Below are positions 8,204-16,465 of a stretch of DNA of 64,000 nt, one piece after another. Numbering within the stretch: the first letter of the stretch is position 1; each line of letters begins with the position of its first letter. This stretch comes from Mycolicibacterium phocaicum (GTDB taxonomy: Bacteria > Actinomycetota > Actinomycetes > Mycobacteriales > Mycobacteriaceae), in NCBI RefSeq assembly GCF_010731115.1, contig NZ_AP022616.1, positions 3,286,001 through 3,350,000 of the forward strand, given 5' to 3'. The translations under genes were made by a program, and so were the position numbers. The notes under the pieces are model-generated. The model saw only the letters and a list, made by a program, of their open reading frames with translations. It was not told the DNA's origin and did no database searches.

Positions 8204-9961
8204 TCAGACGAGGTAGTACAGCTCGTCGCCGCTGCGGACGCCACCGGGAACCAGCCGTGACTCCGCGTAGCGGACTGCCTTGAGCGTTGCCGAGAACTCC
8301 TTGTCCTCTTCGGGGAAGATGCGCTCGTCCGGGAACCACTCACGCAGCCCGACATTGCTGAGGAGGTCCAGGATGTCGGGCCGGACGCCGGCCAGCAGGA
8401 CGGTGACGCCCAGCTCCGCCAGGTCATGCAGGAACCGCTCGACCCGCTCGATGCCGACCGCGTCGGGGTTGCGGGCCCGTTTGAGACGGAGCACGACGAA
8501 CTGGGTGCCTTCGGCCTTGACCCGTTCGGTGAGTGCGTCCAGGGCGTGCTCGATTTCCGGTGCGGCACCGAAGAACAGCTCGCCTTCGATGTCGTAGATC
8601 AACACCGCCGGGTTGTCGGGCTCATCGCCGACCCGCTCCCGGACCACGCGTTCGGGCGTGACCACCAACTCGGCGATCTTGAGCTTCGAGGCCCGCGGCA
8701 CGAACAGCAGGATCGACAGCGCAACGCCGAGCAGCACTGCCTTGTCCAGGTCGATGACCACACCGGTGATCGCCGTGACGATCACCAGACCGGCGTCGTA
8801 GCGAGATGCTTTGACCGTGCGCACCAGTCGATGGAAATCGACCAGACGCACTGCGGTGACGAGCAACAAGCCGGCCAGCGCCGCCTTCGGGATGTAGCTC
8901 AGCAGGGGCGCGAACAACAGCAGTGCGCCGGCCACCGCCGCCGACGCGATGACGCCGGAGACCCGGGTGGCCGCGCCCGCCTGGAAGTTGATCGCCGACC
9001 GCGACAGTGAACCCGAACCGGGCAGGCTCTGGAAGAAGCCGCCGGTGAGGTTGGCCAGCCCCTCGGCCACGATCTGCCGGTTGTAGTCGATCTTCTGCTG
9101 CGTCTGGTGCGCAATGGCTTTCGCGATCGACAGCGCCTCGATCAAGCCGATGAAAGCGACCGCCAACGCGCCCTCTGACAGATGCGGCAGCCACTCCCAA
9201 TGCACCACCGGAATGTGGAAGTCGGGCAGGCTGGCGGGAATCTTCCCGGTGATCGACACCGCGGTCTTACCCCCGTGGCCGGGCGTCGACCAGCCCGAGA
9301 AGTAGGCGATCAGAGCCGCGAGGACCAGCACGGCAAGCATGTCGAGCTGCGGCAAGCCATAGCGCTGCACCAACTTTCGGAGCACGACGGCGGCGACGAC
9401 AGCGGTGCCACTCAGGACGACGGCTCGGTAGTTGATCGCGTCGCCGTGGAACAGCGTGAGGTAGGTGCGGTACAGCACCTGCATGTTGCCGTTGCCCCGG
9501 TCCTTGACCCCGACCGCATTTCCCAACTGGCCCAAGGCAAGTAGGAACGCGGCTGCCGCCATGAACCCGACGATCACCGACTCCGATATGTAGCGGGTCA
9601 GGTCACCCAGTTTGAACACCGAGATCAGGATCTGAATGGTGCCCACCAGCACCCCGAGTACGAACAGCGCCTCGAACAGCTCGGTGCGGTTTTCCGGATC
9701 GATGAACGCCAATGAGCTGAACACCAACAGCGAGATGGCGCTGGTGGGTCCGTTGATCAGGTGTGACGACGAGCCGAATATCGACGCGATGAGCGTCACC
9801 ACGATGGCAGAGAAGACACCGTACTTGGGGTCGACGCCGGCGATGAGGGCGTACGCCATGCCCTGCGGCAGCGCGATGGCGGCCACCGTCAGGCCGGCGA
9901 TCAGATCGCGCCGGGCGAGGGTGCGGTCGTAGTTGAGTTTCAGGTTCGAAAGCAGGCTCAC
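8204..9961 (-). CDS. SulP-family sulfate/anion permease with STAS domain
   Basis: The 585-residue membrane protein starts with the SulP signature region ([21 protein letters not shown]) and has about ten or more hydrophobic segments up to residue 420, including [16 protein letters not shown] cytoplasmic STAS domain follows at about 450-560 ([16 protein letters not shown]). SulP proteins carry sulfate, bicarbonate or other anions. The start is GTG 9961, whose bases overlap the TGA of the upstream sulfate-binding gene as GTGA, indicating translational coupling. A longer in-frame reading that extends upstream through the binding-protein gene is rejected. Confidence 0.92.
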   Translation of the reverse strand: MSLLSNLKLNYDRTLARRDLIAGLTVAAIALPQGMAYALIAGVDPKYGVFSAIVVTLIASIFGSSSHLINGPTSAISLLVFSSLAFIDPENRTELFEALFVLGVLVGTIQILISVFKLGDLTRYISESVIVGFMAAAAFLLALGQLGNAVGVKDRGNGNMQVLYRTYLTLFHGDAINYRAVVLSGTAVVAAVVLRKLVQRYGLPQLDMLAVLVLAALIAYFSGWSTPGHGGKTAVSITGKIPASLPDFHIPVVHWEWLPHLSEGALAVAFIGLIEALSIAKAIAHQTQQKIDYNRQIVAEGLANLTGGFFQSLPGSGSLSRSAINFQAGAATRVSGVIASAAVAGALLLFAPLLSYIPKAALAGLLLVTAVRLVDFHRLVRTVKASRYDAGLVIVTAITGVVIDLDKAVLLGVALSILLFVPRASKLKIAELVVTPERVVRERVGDEPDNPAVLIYDIEGELFFGAAPEIEHALDALTERVKAEGTQFVVLRLKRARNPDAVGIERVERFLHDLAELGVTVLLAGVRPDILDLLSNVGLREWFPDERIFPEEDKEFSATLKAVRYAESRLVPGGVRSGDELYYLV

Positions 9962-11007
9962 GATCCCACCACCGTTCGCTGCGCAGGGATATGAATGGTG
10001 TCGACGATTCCGTTGTCGCCGAAGAACTTTTCGGCGGCGTCGTCCCAGTCCTTGGCGATCGCGGTCACCGGGAACAGCGCGATGTCCGGCAACTGAGCCC
10101 GATACCTGGCCTGGATCTGCGGGTTGATCGAGCGGTACCCGTACTTCGCGATGACGTCCTGGGCCGGGTCGGTGAACAGGTAGTTCAGGTAGGCCTTCGC
10201 GTAGGCCTCGGTCTTCTTGCCGGCCACGTTCGCATCGACCCAGGCCACCGCGGGTTCGGCCTTGATACTCACTGGGGGATACACGATCTGCAGCTCGCCG
10301 GGCGCCGCGGCCACCTCCCGGATGGCCTCGTTCTCCCACGTCAGGTGCACATCGCCGATCTTCTGCACGGCGAAGCTGGTGGCCGCGCCGCGCGCGCCCT
10401 CGTCGGCGACGGCGACGTGCTTGAACAACGCCGCCAGGTAGTCGTGGGCCGCTGCCTAGGTGCCGCCGCGAGTGGTCACCGATCCCCACCCGGCCAGCAC
10501 ACTGAGCTTGCCGTTGCCCGACGTCCGCGGGTCCGGGGTCACCACCGAGACATCGCCCTTCACCAGGTCGGGCCAGTCATGGATGTTCTTCGGGTTGTCC
10601 TTGCGAACCACGAACACGATGGTCGACGTATAGGGGACCGAGTTGTTGGGCAGCCGGTGCTGCCAGTCCTTGGCGATCAGCCCGCGCTTGGCCAGCTTGT
10701 CGACGTCACTGACCAAAGCCAGTGAGACCACACCGGCTTTCGACGTCCCGTCGATGACGTTGCGCGCCTGTCGGCCGGACCCGCCGTGCGACTGGCTGAT
10801 GTCGACGGTGACGCCGGTCTGCTTGCGGTACTGCGCGACGAACTGCGGGTCCAGCGCGGCATACAGCTCGCGTGTCGGGTCATACGACACGTTCAGCAAC
10901 GCATCCGGCGACGGACCGTGAATGTTCTTGAACCCGATCAGAACTCCGGCGACCGCGATGGCGACGACGCCGACCACACCGAGCGGGGATATGTGTTTTC
11001 TGCTCAT
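9958..11007 (-). pseudogene. Sulfate-binding protein (Sbp/SubI type) split by an in-frame TAG
   Basis: Two halves in the same frame make one protein of about 349 codons. The first half has a hydrophobic N-terminal anchor then [13 protein letters not shown] and [17 protein letters not shown]. The second half has [21 protein letters not shown] and a C-terminal PQIQARYR. These are the classic blocks of periplasmic sulfate/thiosulfate binding proteins. A TAG at 10456-10458 separates them ([21 protein letters not shown]). The frame is unchanged, so one substitution such as GAG to TAG explains it. Start ATG 11007 follows AGAGGTGG. No ABC permease or ATPase genes are nearby; the partner is the overlapping SulP gene. 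It may be a real nonsense mutation, suppressed, or a sequencing error. Confidence 0.85.
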
Positions 11008-11108
11008 CGCCACCTCTGTTCACTACGGAAGTTCGACGTTAGGCAGGAGGACGCGCCGGGGCAGCGGTCTGGATCAGCGCGATCAGATCTCCCGTAGCCT
11101 GATGGCCG

Positions 11109-11654
11109 ATGAACCACACACGGCTCACCATGTCTGCCACCGCCGCGCTGGCGGTGGCACTGCTCGCCGGCTGCGACAGCACCACCACAGGAAGCCCGAA
11201 GTCGGGACTGCCCAGCGGGGAAACGTCCGCGGCGAGCACACCGACGCCGAGCGAGAAGGCGATCCGCCCGGTTCCCGTCAGCCCCATCCCGGTACCGAGC
11301 GCCGTGCCGCCGACCGCGCAGGCCCTCGCCCCGCAGAACGGCTACGTCTTCATTGCGACCAAGTCCGGCCAGACCCGGTGCCAGCTCAACGCGGCCGCCG
11401 TCGACTGCGAGTCGGACTTCGCCAACGCGCCGCAGGTGAACGGGGAGACCGCGCGCGGCGTACGGGTCACCGCCGACGGCAAATTGTCCTGGGGCCTGGG
11501 CAATCTCGGCGCCATCCCGACCGTGACGATCGACTACCAGACCTACTCGGCGGTGGGTTGGACGATCCTCGCCGGCGCCGAGGGCACACGCTTCACCAAC
11601 GCCGGCACCGGCCACGGGATGTTCGTCTCGACGGCGGGCGTGAAGGCGTTCTGA
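11109..11654 (+). CDS. Lipoprotein, unknown function
   Basis: The 181-residue protein has a lipoprotein signal (MSATAALAVALLAGC, lipobox LAGC with Cys near residue 22). A Ser/Thr/Pro-rich linker runs to about 70, followed by a compact domain of about 110 residues. The domain contains GYVFIATKSGQTRCQLNAA and VDCESDF, so it may hold one disulfide. It resembles many small mycobacterial lipoproteins of the Lpp/Lpq sort; I cannot name it. It ends 14 bases before the LLM oxidoreductase start in the same direction. Confidence 0.8.
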   Translation: MNHTRLTMSATAALAVALLAGCDSTTTGSPKSGLPSGETSAASTPTPSEKAIRPVPVSPIPVPSAVPPTAQALAPQNGYVFIATKSGQTRCQLNAAAVDCESDFANAPQVNGETARGVRVTADGKLSWGLGNLGAIPTVTIDYQTYSAVGWTILAGAEGTRFTNAGTGHGMFVSTAGVKAF

Positions 11655-11668
11655 CTAGGCTGGGCGGC

Positions 11669-12598
11669 ATGGACTTCCGGGTATTCGTCGAACCGCAGCA
11701 GGGTGCCACCTACGCCGACCAGCTCGCCGTCGCGCAGGCCGCCGAAAGGCTCGGCTACTCAGCGTTTTTCCGATCCGACCACTACCTGGCCATGGCCGGC
11801 GACGGGCTGCCCGGGCCCACCGACTCGTGGGTGACGCTCGGCGGCATCGCCCGCGAGACCAGCACCATCCGGCTCGGCACCATGGTCACCTCGGCGACGT
11901 TCCGGTACCCCGGACCGCTCGCCATCGCCGTCGCGCAGGTCGACGAAATGAGCGGGGGCCGTGTGGAATTGGGCCTCGGCGCCGGGTGGTTCGCCGAAGA
12001 GCACGAGGCCTACGCCATCCCGTTCCCGGCCCTGGGCGAACGCTTCGACCGGCTGGAAGAACAACTGCAGATCATCACGGGCTTCTGGGACACCCCGGTC
12101 GGCGAGCACTTCGACTTCGCGGGCAAGCACTACACCGTCAAGAACTCCCCGGCCCTGCCCAAGCCGGCGCAGGCCCACCCGCCGGTGATCATCGGTGGCG
12201 GCGGCGCCAAGCGGACCCCGGCGCTGGCCGCCAAGTTCGCCTCCGAGTTCAACATTCCGTTCGTCGACATCGACACCCTGACCACTCAGTTCGGCCGGGT
12301 GCGGGCGGCCGTCGACGCAGCCGGCCGGGCACCCGAAAGCATCACGTACTCGGCGGCTTTCGTGCTGTGCGCGGGCAAGGACGAGGCGGAGATCGCCCGG
12401 CGGGCCGCCGCCATCGGCCGCGAGGTCGACGAAATGCGCGGCAACTCCCCCACCGTCGGCACCCCGGCCGAGATCGTCGACAAGCTGGCACCGTTCATCG
12501 CGGCCGGCGTCGAGCGCATCTACCTGCAGGTGCTGGACATGGCCGATCTCGACCACATCGAGTTCTTCAGCACGGAAGTCATTCCACAGCTACGCTGA
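11669..12598 (+). CDS. LLM-class F420-dependent oxidoreductase (Rv1855c-like)
   Basis: The 309-residue protein has the luciferase-like TIM-barrel pattern: MDFRVFVEPQQGATY at the N-terminus, FFRSDHYL near residue 32, IRLGTMVTSATFRYPGPLA near 70, and GGRVELGLGAGWF near 96. An IIGGGGAKRT block follows in the middle. These match the TIGR03560/Rv1855c type that uses deazaflavin F420. The substrate is unknown. ATG 11669 is chosen because the homologous N-terminus starts there; the open frame extends far upstream through the lipoprotein gene in another frame. Confidence 0.88.
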   Translation: MDFRVFVEPQQGATYADQLAVAQAAERLGYSAFFRSDHYLAMAGDGLPGPTDSWVTLGGIARETSTIRLGTMVTSATFRYPGPLAIAVAQVDEMSGGRVELGLGAGWFAEEHEAYAIPFPALGERFDRLEEQLQIITGFWDTPVGEHFDFAGKHYTVKNSPALPKPAQAHPPVIIGGGGAKRTPALAAKFASEFNIPFVDIDTLTTQFGRVRAAVDAAGRAPESITYSAAFVLCAGKDEAEIARRAAAIGREVDEMRGNSPTVGTPAEIVDKLAPFIAAGVERIYLQVLDMADLDHIEFFSTEVIPQLR

Positions 12599-12604
12599 CC
12601 GGCC

Positions 12605-12991
12605 ATGACCGAGCGGCCGTGGCATGAGCGCACCCCTCATCTCGTGGGTGCCAGCATCGCCGCGCTCGCGGCCATCGCGTTGCTGTACTTCGCCGGGGCG
12701 TGGTTGACGCGGCACTACAACCAGCCGCAGCCGCCGCCGGTGCCCGTCATCGTGAATGACCCGGTCCACTCGTCGACCACGACGGTCACGACCACCACGA
12801 CGTCGACCAGCTACACGTCGGTGACCCCGTCGACGACCGACATCGACGTGCCGCCCCCGACGGAGACGACGGACACCACGTCCGAGACATCCACCCCGCG
12901 GGGCGACAGCACGACCACCAGCCGCACCACGACGTCGACGTCCATCACCCAGTCCCGGCGCACCCACCCGCCGGGACCGCGCCAGCGCTAG
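12605..12991 (+). CDS. Single-pass membrane protein with Thr/Ser-rich tail, unknown
   Basis: The 128-residue protein has a short cytoplasmic N-terminus, one transmembrane helix at about residues 14-34 (VGASIAALAAIALLYFAGAW), a Pro-rich hinge, and a tail of nearly 80 residues made mostly of Thr and Ser. The tail ends in a basic RRTHPPGPRQR. Such tails in mycobacteria are usually extracytoplasmic and may be O-mannosylated (inference). It starts 6 bases after the LLM gene and overlaps the end of the convergent DUF445 gene by 4 bases. Confidence 0.7.
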   Translation: MTERPWHERTPHLVGASIAALAAIALLYFAGAWLTRHYNQPQPPPVPVIVNDPVHSSTTTVTTTTTSTSYTSVTPSTTDIDVPPPTETTDTTSETSTPRGDSTTTSRTTTSTSITQSRRTHPPGPRQR

Positions 12992-14229
12992 TGCGTGAAG
13001 AACTCGATCATCAGCACCTGCAGCTCACCGACGCAGCCACCGAGGATGGCGCCGATCGCGATCATCAACGGTTCGTCGTCCTTGAACACCGGCCGCAGAA
13101 TCGACTCGTACTCCTCATTGGAGAGCTGATTCATCTTGTCGATGATCGTGCGCTCGAGGTCGATCTTGCTCATGGCGTAGTCCTGCGCGTCCAGCAGCGT
13201 GGCCGGCAGCCGCTCGACCACCAGGTCGACGACTCTGTCCTTCAGCGCGTTGTACTTCGACGTGCCGACCGCGAACTTCACGACCGTGCCGGTGAAGCCA
13301 CCGACCTCGTTGTCGATCGCGAGCTCGACCTCGCGGGCGACCATCGAGAAGAGCTTGTCGGCGCCCGGGCCCTTGAGGATGCCGTCGAACAGGATGTCCG
13401 GCGCGAACAGATCCTCCGCCAGGATGCGGGCGTAGTCCGCGGTGATCTTCTCGCGCTGCGCGTGCAGTAGTCCCTGGAACTTGATGAAGCCCAGGTACTT
13501 CGTGGGCTTGATGGGCCGGAACAGCATGTTGAGTGCGATGTAGTCGCTGACCAGGCCGATACCGAAACCGAAGGCCGGCATGATCCACGGCAGTTTGAAG
13601 ATGGCCCAGACGAACATCTGCGCGGTACCGATGATCAGGCCGAAGTAGATGCCGCTGCGACGGACGAACGCCATGGCGTCGTCGGACAGGCCGCGCATGA
13701 GCTTGTTGAGCTTCTCCTTGTTGCGCACCAGCGTGGTGACCGAGAGGAACTGCAGATCGACGAACCGGCTCAGGTCCGACTGCATCTCGTTGAGCATCTT
13801 CTCGGTGATGCGGGGCGCCTGGGAGTGGATGCGGTTCAGGATGGCCTGGCGGCCGGCCTCGGGCAGGGAGTCCCACAGGCCCGGGCGGATCTCCTCGGCG
13901 ACGTCGCGGGCGATGTCGTTGATCGACGCCGCCAACGGCTCGCGCAGCACCTCGACGGCCTCTTTGGCGTCGATCCGCGACAGCAGCTCCTCGGGTTTGA
14001 GCAGATTCGCGGTGAGCAGCTCGATCGTCGTGGAGCCGACCTTGCCGGCCCGGCGCGGGATGATGCCCTGCCAGCCGATGGGACCGATGCCCTTGAACTC
14101 AAGCGGCCGGTAGATCATCTCCATCGCGACGATCTTGGTGCTCCAGCCGACGAAGGCGGCCACCAGCGGCATGGAGAAGTAGATGACCCAGTGCGCGCGG
14201 AAGTCGAGAAGGATCTCGGTCAAGGACAT
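12988..14229 (-). CDS. DUF445 family membrane protein
   Basis: The 413-residue protein has an N-terminal hydrophobic segment (WVIYFSMPLVAAFVGW), the DUF445-type TKIVAMEMIYRPLEF and GWQGIIPRRA, then a central hydrophobic pair (YFGLIIGTAQMFVWAIFKL and FGFGIGLVSDYIALNMLF) and a C-terminal helix (IAIGAILGGCVGELQVLM). DUF445 proteins are bacterial membrane proteins, some tied to envelope or sporulation functions; the activity is unknown. The ATG at 14229 overlaps the TGA of the upstream DUF4393-like gene by one base (TGATG), so the two are probably translated together. They are the last two genes in the direction of the iniBAC cluster. Confidence 0.88.
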   Translation of the reverse strand: MSLTEILLDFRAHWVIYFSMPLVAAFVGWSTKIVAMEMIYRPLEFKGIGPIGWQGIIPRRAGKVGSTTIELLTANLLKPEELLSRIDAKEAVEVLREPLAASINDIARDVAEEIRPGLWDSLPEAGRQAILNRIHSQAPRITEKMLNEMQSDLSRFVDLQFLSVTTLVRNKEKLNKLMRGLSDDAMAFVRRSGIYFGLIIGTAQMFVWAIFKLPWIMPAFGFGIGLVSDYIALNMLFRPIKPTKYLGFIKFQGLLHAQREKITADYARILAEDLFAPDILFDGILKGPGADKLFSMVAREVELAIDNEVGGFTGTVVKFAVGTSKYNALKDRVVDLVVERLPATLLDAQDYAMSKIDLERTIIDKMNQLSNEEYESILRPVFKDDEPLMIAIGAILGGCVGELQVLMIEFFTH

Positions 14230-14912
14230 CAGCGCCACCCGTTCTGGTCGTCCTCCGCGGTGGCGGCGGCCCACAGCGATCGGCCCAGCGGCGACAGCGT
14301 CAACGTCAGCTTCTCCACCTTGGCGGGCAGCGGACCCTTCGACGCGGCCTTGATCGCGTTGAGGACGATGGTCTCAGCCATCAACACCTCGTACTCGGTT
14401 TTCAGCGCAGAATCCTCCGGACCGATCTCCACGAGGCGCAGCGCCAGCAAATGCCCGACGTACTGCGGCGTCATCTGTGGGAGCGCGACGTTGGCGGTCC
14501 GGCCGACCAGTGCCGCGTTCTCCAGGACCGCCTTGCGGGTCCGGTCGTACACGTTGACCAAGGGTGAGACGGAGCCGTCGGACAGCGCGCCGACGATGCG
14601 GGCCTCGTCGGCCACCAACTGATCGAGCAGATGGTGGTACAGCTCGGTCTGGCTGCCCGCGGTGTTCTGGTCGAGCGCCCGGTTGAGCAGCTGGCTCATC
14701 TTGGAGTTGAGCGTCTCGTCGCCGGCGGCCGGTTTCGGCGCGTCGGCGGCGGCGACGACGTCGTCGGCACCGTCCTCGGGTTCCAGTTCGTTGAGGCCTT
14801 TGCGCAGGGCGCCGACGATCTGCTGCTCGGTCCAGCTGTAGACGTCCAGACCGAGTCGAGCGGCGTCCACCGCGCGTCCTACCAGGCCGAAGGGATCAAA
14901 CGATTGAGCCAC
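14229..14912 (-). CDS. DUF4393 / Abi-alpha-like protein
   Basis: The 227-residue protein is mostly helical. The block from MSQLLNRALDQNTAG through DEARIVGALSDGS to GHLLALRLVEIGPED looks like the DUF4393 (Abi_alpha) family, named for abortive-infection proteins; I call this from pattern only. The start is GTG 14912 (VAQSFDPFGLVG); an upstream extension to 15077 is rejected because its residues look like non-coding and it would run into iniC. It lies 50 bases after the iniC stop in the same direction and is coupled to DUF445. Confidence 0.65.
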   Translation of the reverse strand: MAQSFDPFGLVGRAVDAARLGLDVYSWTEQQIVGALRKGLNELEPEDGADDVVAAADAPKPAAGDETLNSKMSQLLNRALDQNTAGSQTELYHHLLDQLVADEARIVGALSDGSVSPLVNVYDRTRKAVLENAALVGRTANVALPQMTPQYVGHLLALRLVEIGPEDSALKTEYEVLMAETIVLNAIKAASKGPLPAKVEKLTLTLSPLGRSLWAAATAEDDQNGWR

Positions 14913-14962
14913 CCGCAAACGGTAGCCGCGCGGGGCACCAATTGCCAACGATCTCGAATATC

Positions 14963-16465
14963 TCACCTTCCCTGCGCGGCATAGTCCGCGACCAGGGCCT
15001 CGGCGCTGCGCACGGCGGCCCGGCAGGCGCGTGCGGTGAAGGGGTCGTTGAGCGGGTGATCGGCCCGGCGGCGCCACCGCTGCACCGCCGCGAAGGCCGC
15101 CCGCGGACCGTCGTACGGCGCGTCGCTGCTCAGCCCCAGCCGGCTCGCCGCGTCGGTTCCGGAGCCGCCGATGATGCGGCGCAGGGAGGCCATCTCGTCG
15201 TCGTTCAATGTGGTTGGCCGGGAACGTAATTGACCGAGCAACCGCAATTCCTCGAACGCGTGCGTGTCGGCCAGCAGCGGGTCGATGTCCGCCAGGATGA
15301 ACGGCGTCGCGTAGATGGGATTGGCCTCCACGAAGCGCCGCAGCGAGCGCAGTGCGGTGTGTGCCTTGAGCATGTCGGCGCGCTGCGCGAACTGCTGATC
15401 GATGACGTCGCGCAGGGCCACCAGCCCGCTGCGGTCCAGCAGTTCGTCGGCCAGACCCTGTGAGTCGGTGACGCCGGCGCGCAGCACCGCGATCGCGATC
15501 CGGATGCCGAACATGCCGAACCGGTCCAGCAGCGCGGCCCGGGTGATGGCGTCCACCGGCAGCGAATCATCCTGCCGGGCAAAGCGATCCGCCGACAACA
15601 TGGCCTTGGTCAGGGCGGTGGCGCCGTCACCGTCGAGGGCCGCGAGCTTCTGCAGGGCCGTGAACTCACTCTGCTGCAAGGTGCGCGCGGTCAGCGCCAG
15701 CAGCCCCGACACCGGGACGACGGCCTGGCAGACGCCGGTGCGGTCCAGCTCTGCGGTGAAACGCGTGGCCACTTCACGGGCCGACATCATCGCGTCGATG
15801 CGTCCGGCCCCGATCTCGTCGGCGCGCGACGCGACCCCGATGACGCCGAGGGCACCCGAGCCACTGCCGACGAGTTCCCCGATCTGCTTGAGCAGCGCGA
15901 TGTCCGGCGCGTTGAGGGTGCGCAGCAGGAACACCACGGCGTCCACGCGCGGCACGCCGTCTCGTGGCACCAGGAGTTGGAGCGTGCGGTCGGAGACGTC
16001 ACGCGACAGCGACGACGTCCCCGGTGTGTCGATGATGGTCGTCTGTTCCAATTCGGCTGCGGGCCACTGCACATCGAGGTCGACGATGTCGTTTGCGGGC
16101 GCGCCGGAATACCGCGCAAGGTCGAAGGTCAGGCCGTCACCGCGGGTGATCGGCACGTCGGTGCGGCGACCGTCCCGATGGTTGGCGGTGACGCGGGGCG
16201 TCATGCCATGCCGGAACCAGGTGACCAGCCGGGTGGCCTCTGTGGCGTCGGTGGGCGCAATCTCTTCGCCCACAAGCGCATTCACGAGCGTCGACTTGCC
16301 GGCCTTGAGGGTGCCGGCCAGGGCGATGCGGATCGGCTGATCGAGCCGGCGGCCGATCCAGTCCAGTTCGGCCAGGGCCTGCGGCCGGTGCTGGTAAACG
16401 GGGTCTGACCGGTAGGCCGAGATGACGCCGCCCAGGATGGCGCGGACGCGTGCGCTTGTGCTCAC
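14963..16465 (-). CDS. iniC: IniC, dynamin-like GTPase
   Basis: The 500-residue protein closely matches mycobacterial IniC as I recall it. P-loop GTLKAGKST lies at residues 51-59, an EATRLVTWFRHG switch region follows, and DTPGTSS lies near 144-150. VASRADEIGAGRIDAM supplies the G4-like region (SRAD in place of N/TKxD). The rest is a long helical stalk. Family knowledge: iniBAC is induced by cell-wall inhibitors such as isoniazid and ethambutol, and IniA/IniC are bacterial dynamin-like proteins thought to act on the plasma membrane. The start is GTG 16465, overlapping the iniA stop as GTGA. The minus-strand order iniB-iniA-iniC is the classic one. Confidence 0.96.
   Translation of the reverse strand: MSTSARVRAILGGVISAYRSDPVYQHRPQALAELDWIGRRLDQPIRIALAGTLKAGKSTLVNALVGEEIAPTDATEATRLVTWFRHGMTPRVTANHRDGRRTDVPITRGDGLTFDLARYSGAPANDIVDLDVQWPAAELEQTTIIDTPGTSSLSRDVSDRTLQLLVPRDGVPRVDAVVFLLRTLNAPDIALLKQIGELVGSGSGALGVIGVASRADEIGAGRIDAMMSAREVATRFTAELDRTGVCQAVVPVSGLLALTARTLQQSEFTALQKLAALDGDGATALTKAMLSADRFARQDDSLPVDAITRAALLDRFGMFGIRIAIAVLRAGVTDSQGLADELLDRSGLVALRDVIDQQFAQRADMLKAHTALRSLRRFVEANPIYATPFILADIDPLLADTHAFEELRLLGQLRSRPTTLNDDEMASLRRIIGGSGTDAASRLGLSSDAPYDGPRAAFAAVQRWRRRADHPLNDPFTARACRAAVRSAEALVADYAAQGR

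Noticed and set aside
8204..10489. A 761-codon minus-strand reading that joins SulP to upstream sequence
   Set aside because: Its first about 176 codons are an out-of-frame shadow of the sulfate-binding protein gene; the SulP family N-terminus begins at GTG 9961.
10922..12598. A 558-codon plus-strand reading ending in the LLM oxidoreductase
   Set aside because: The upstream half is Arg-rich shadow sequence across the lipoprotein gene; the LLM domain begins at ATG 11669.
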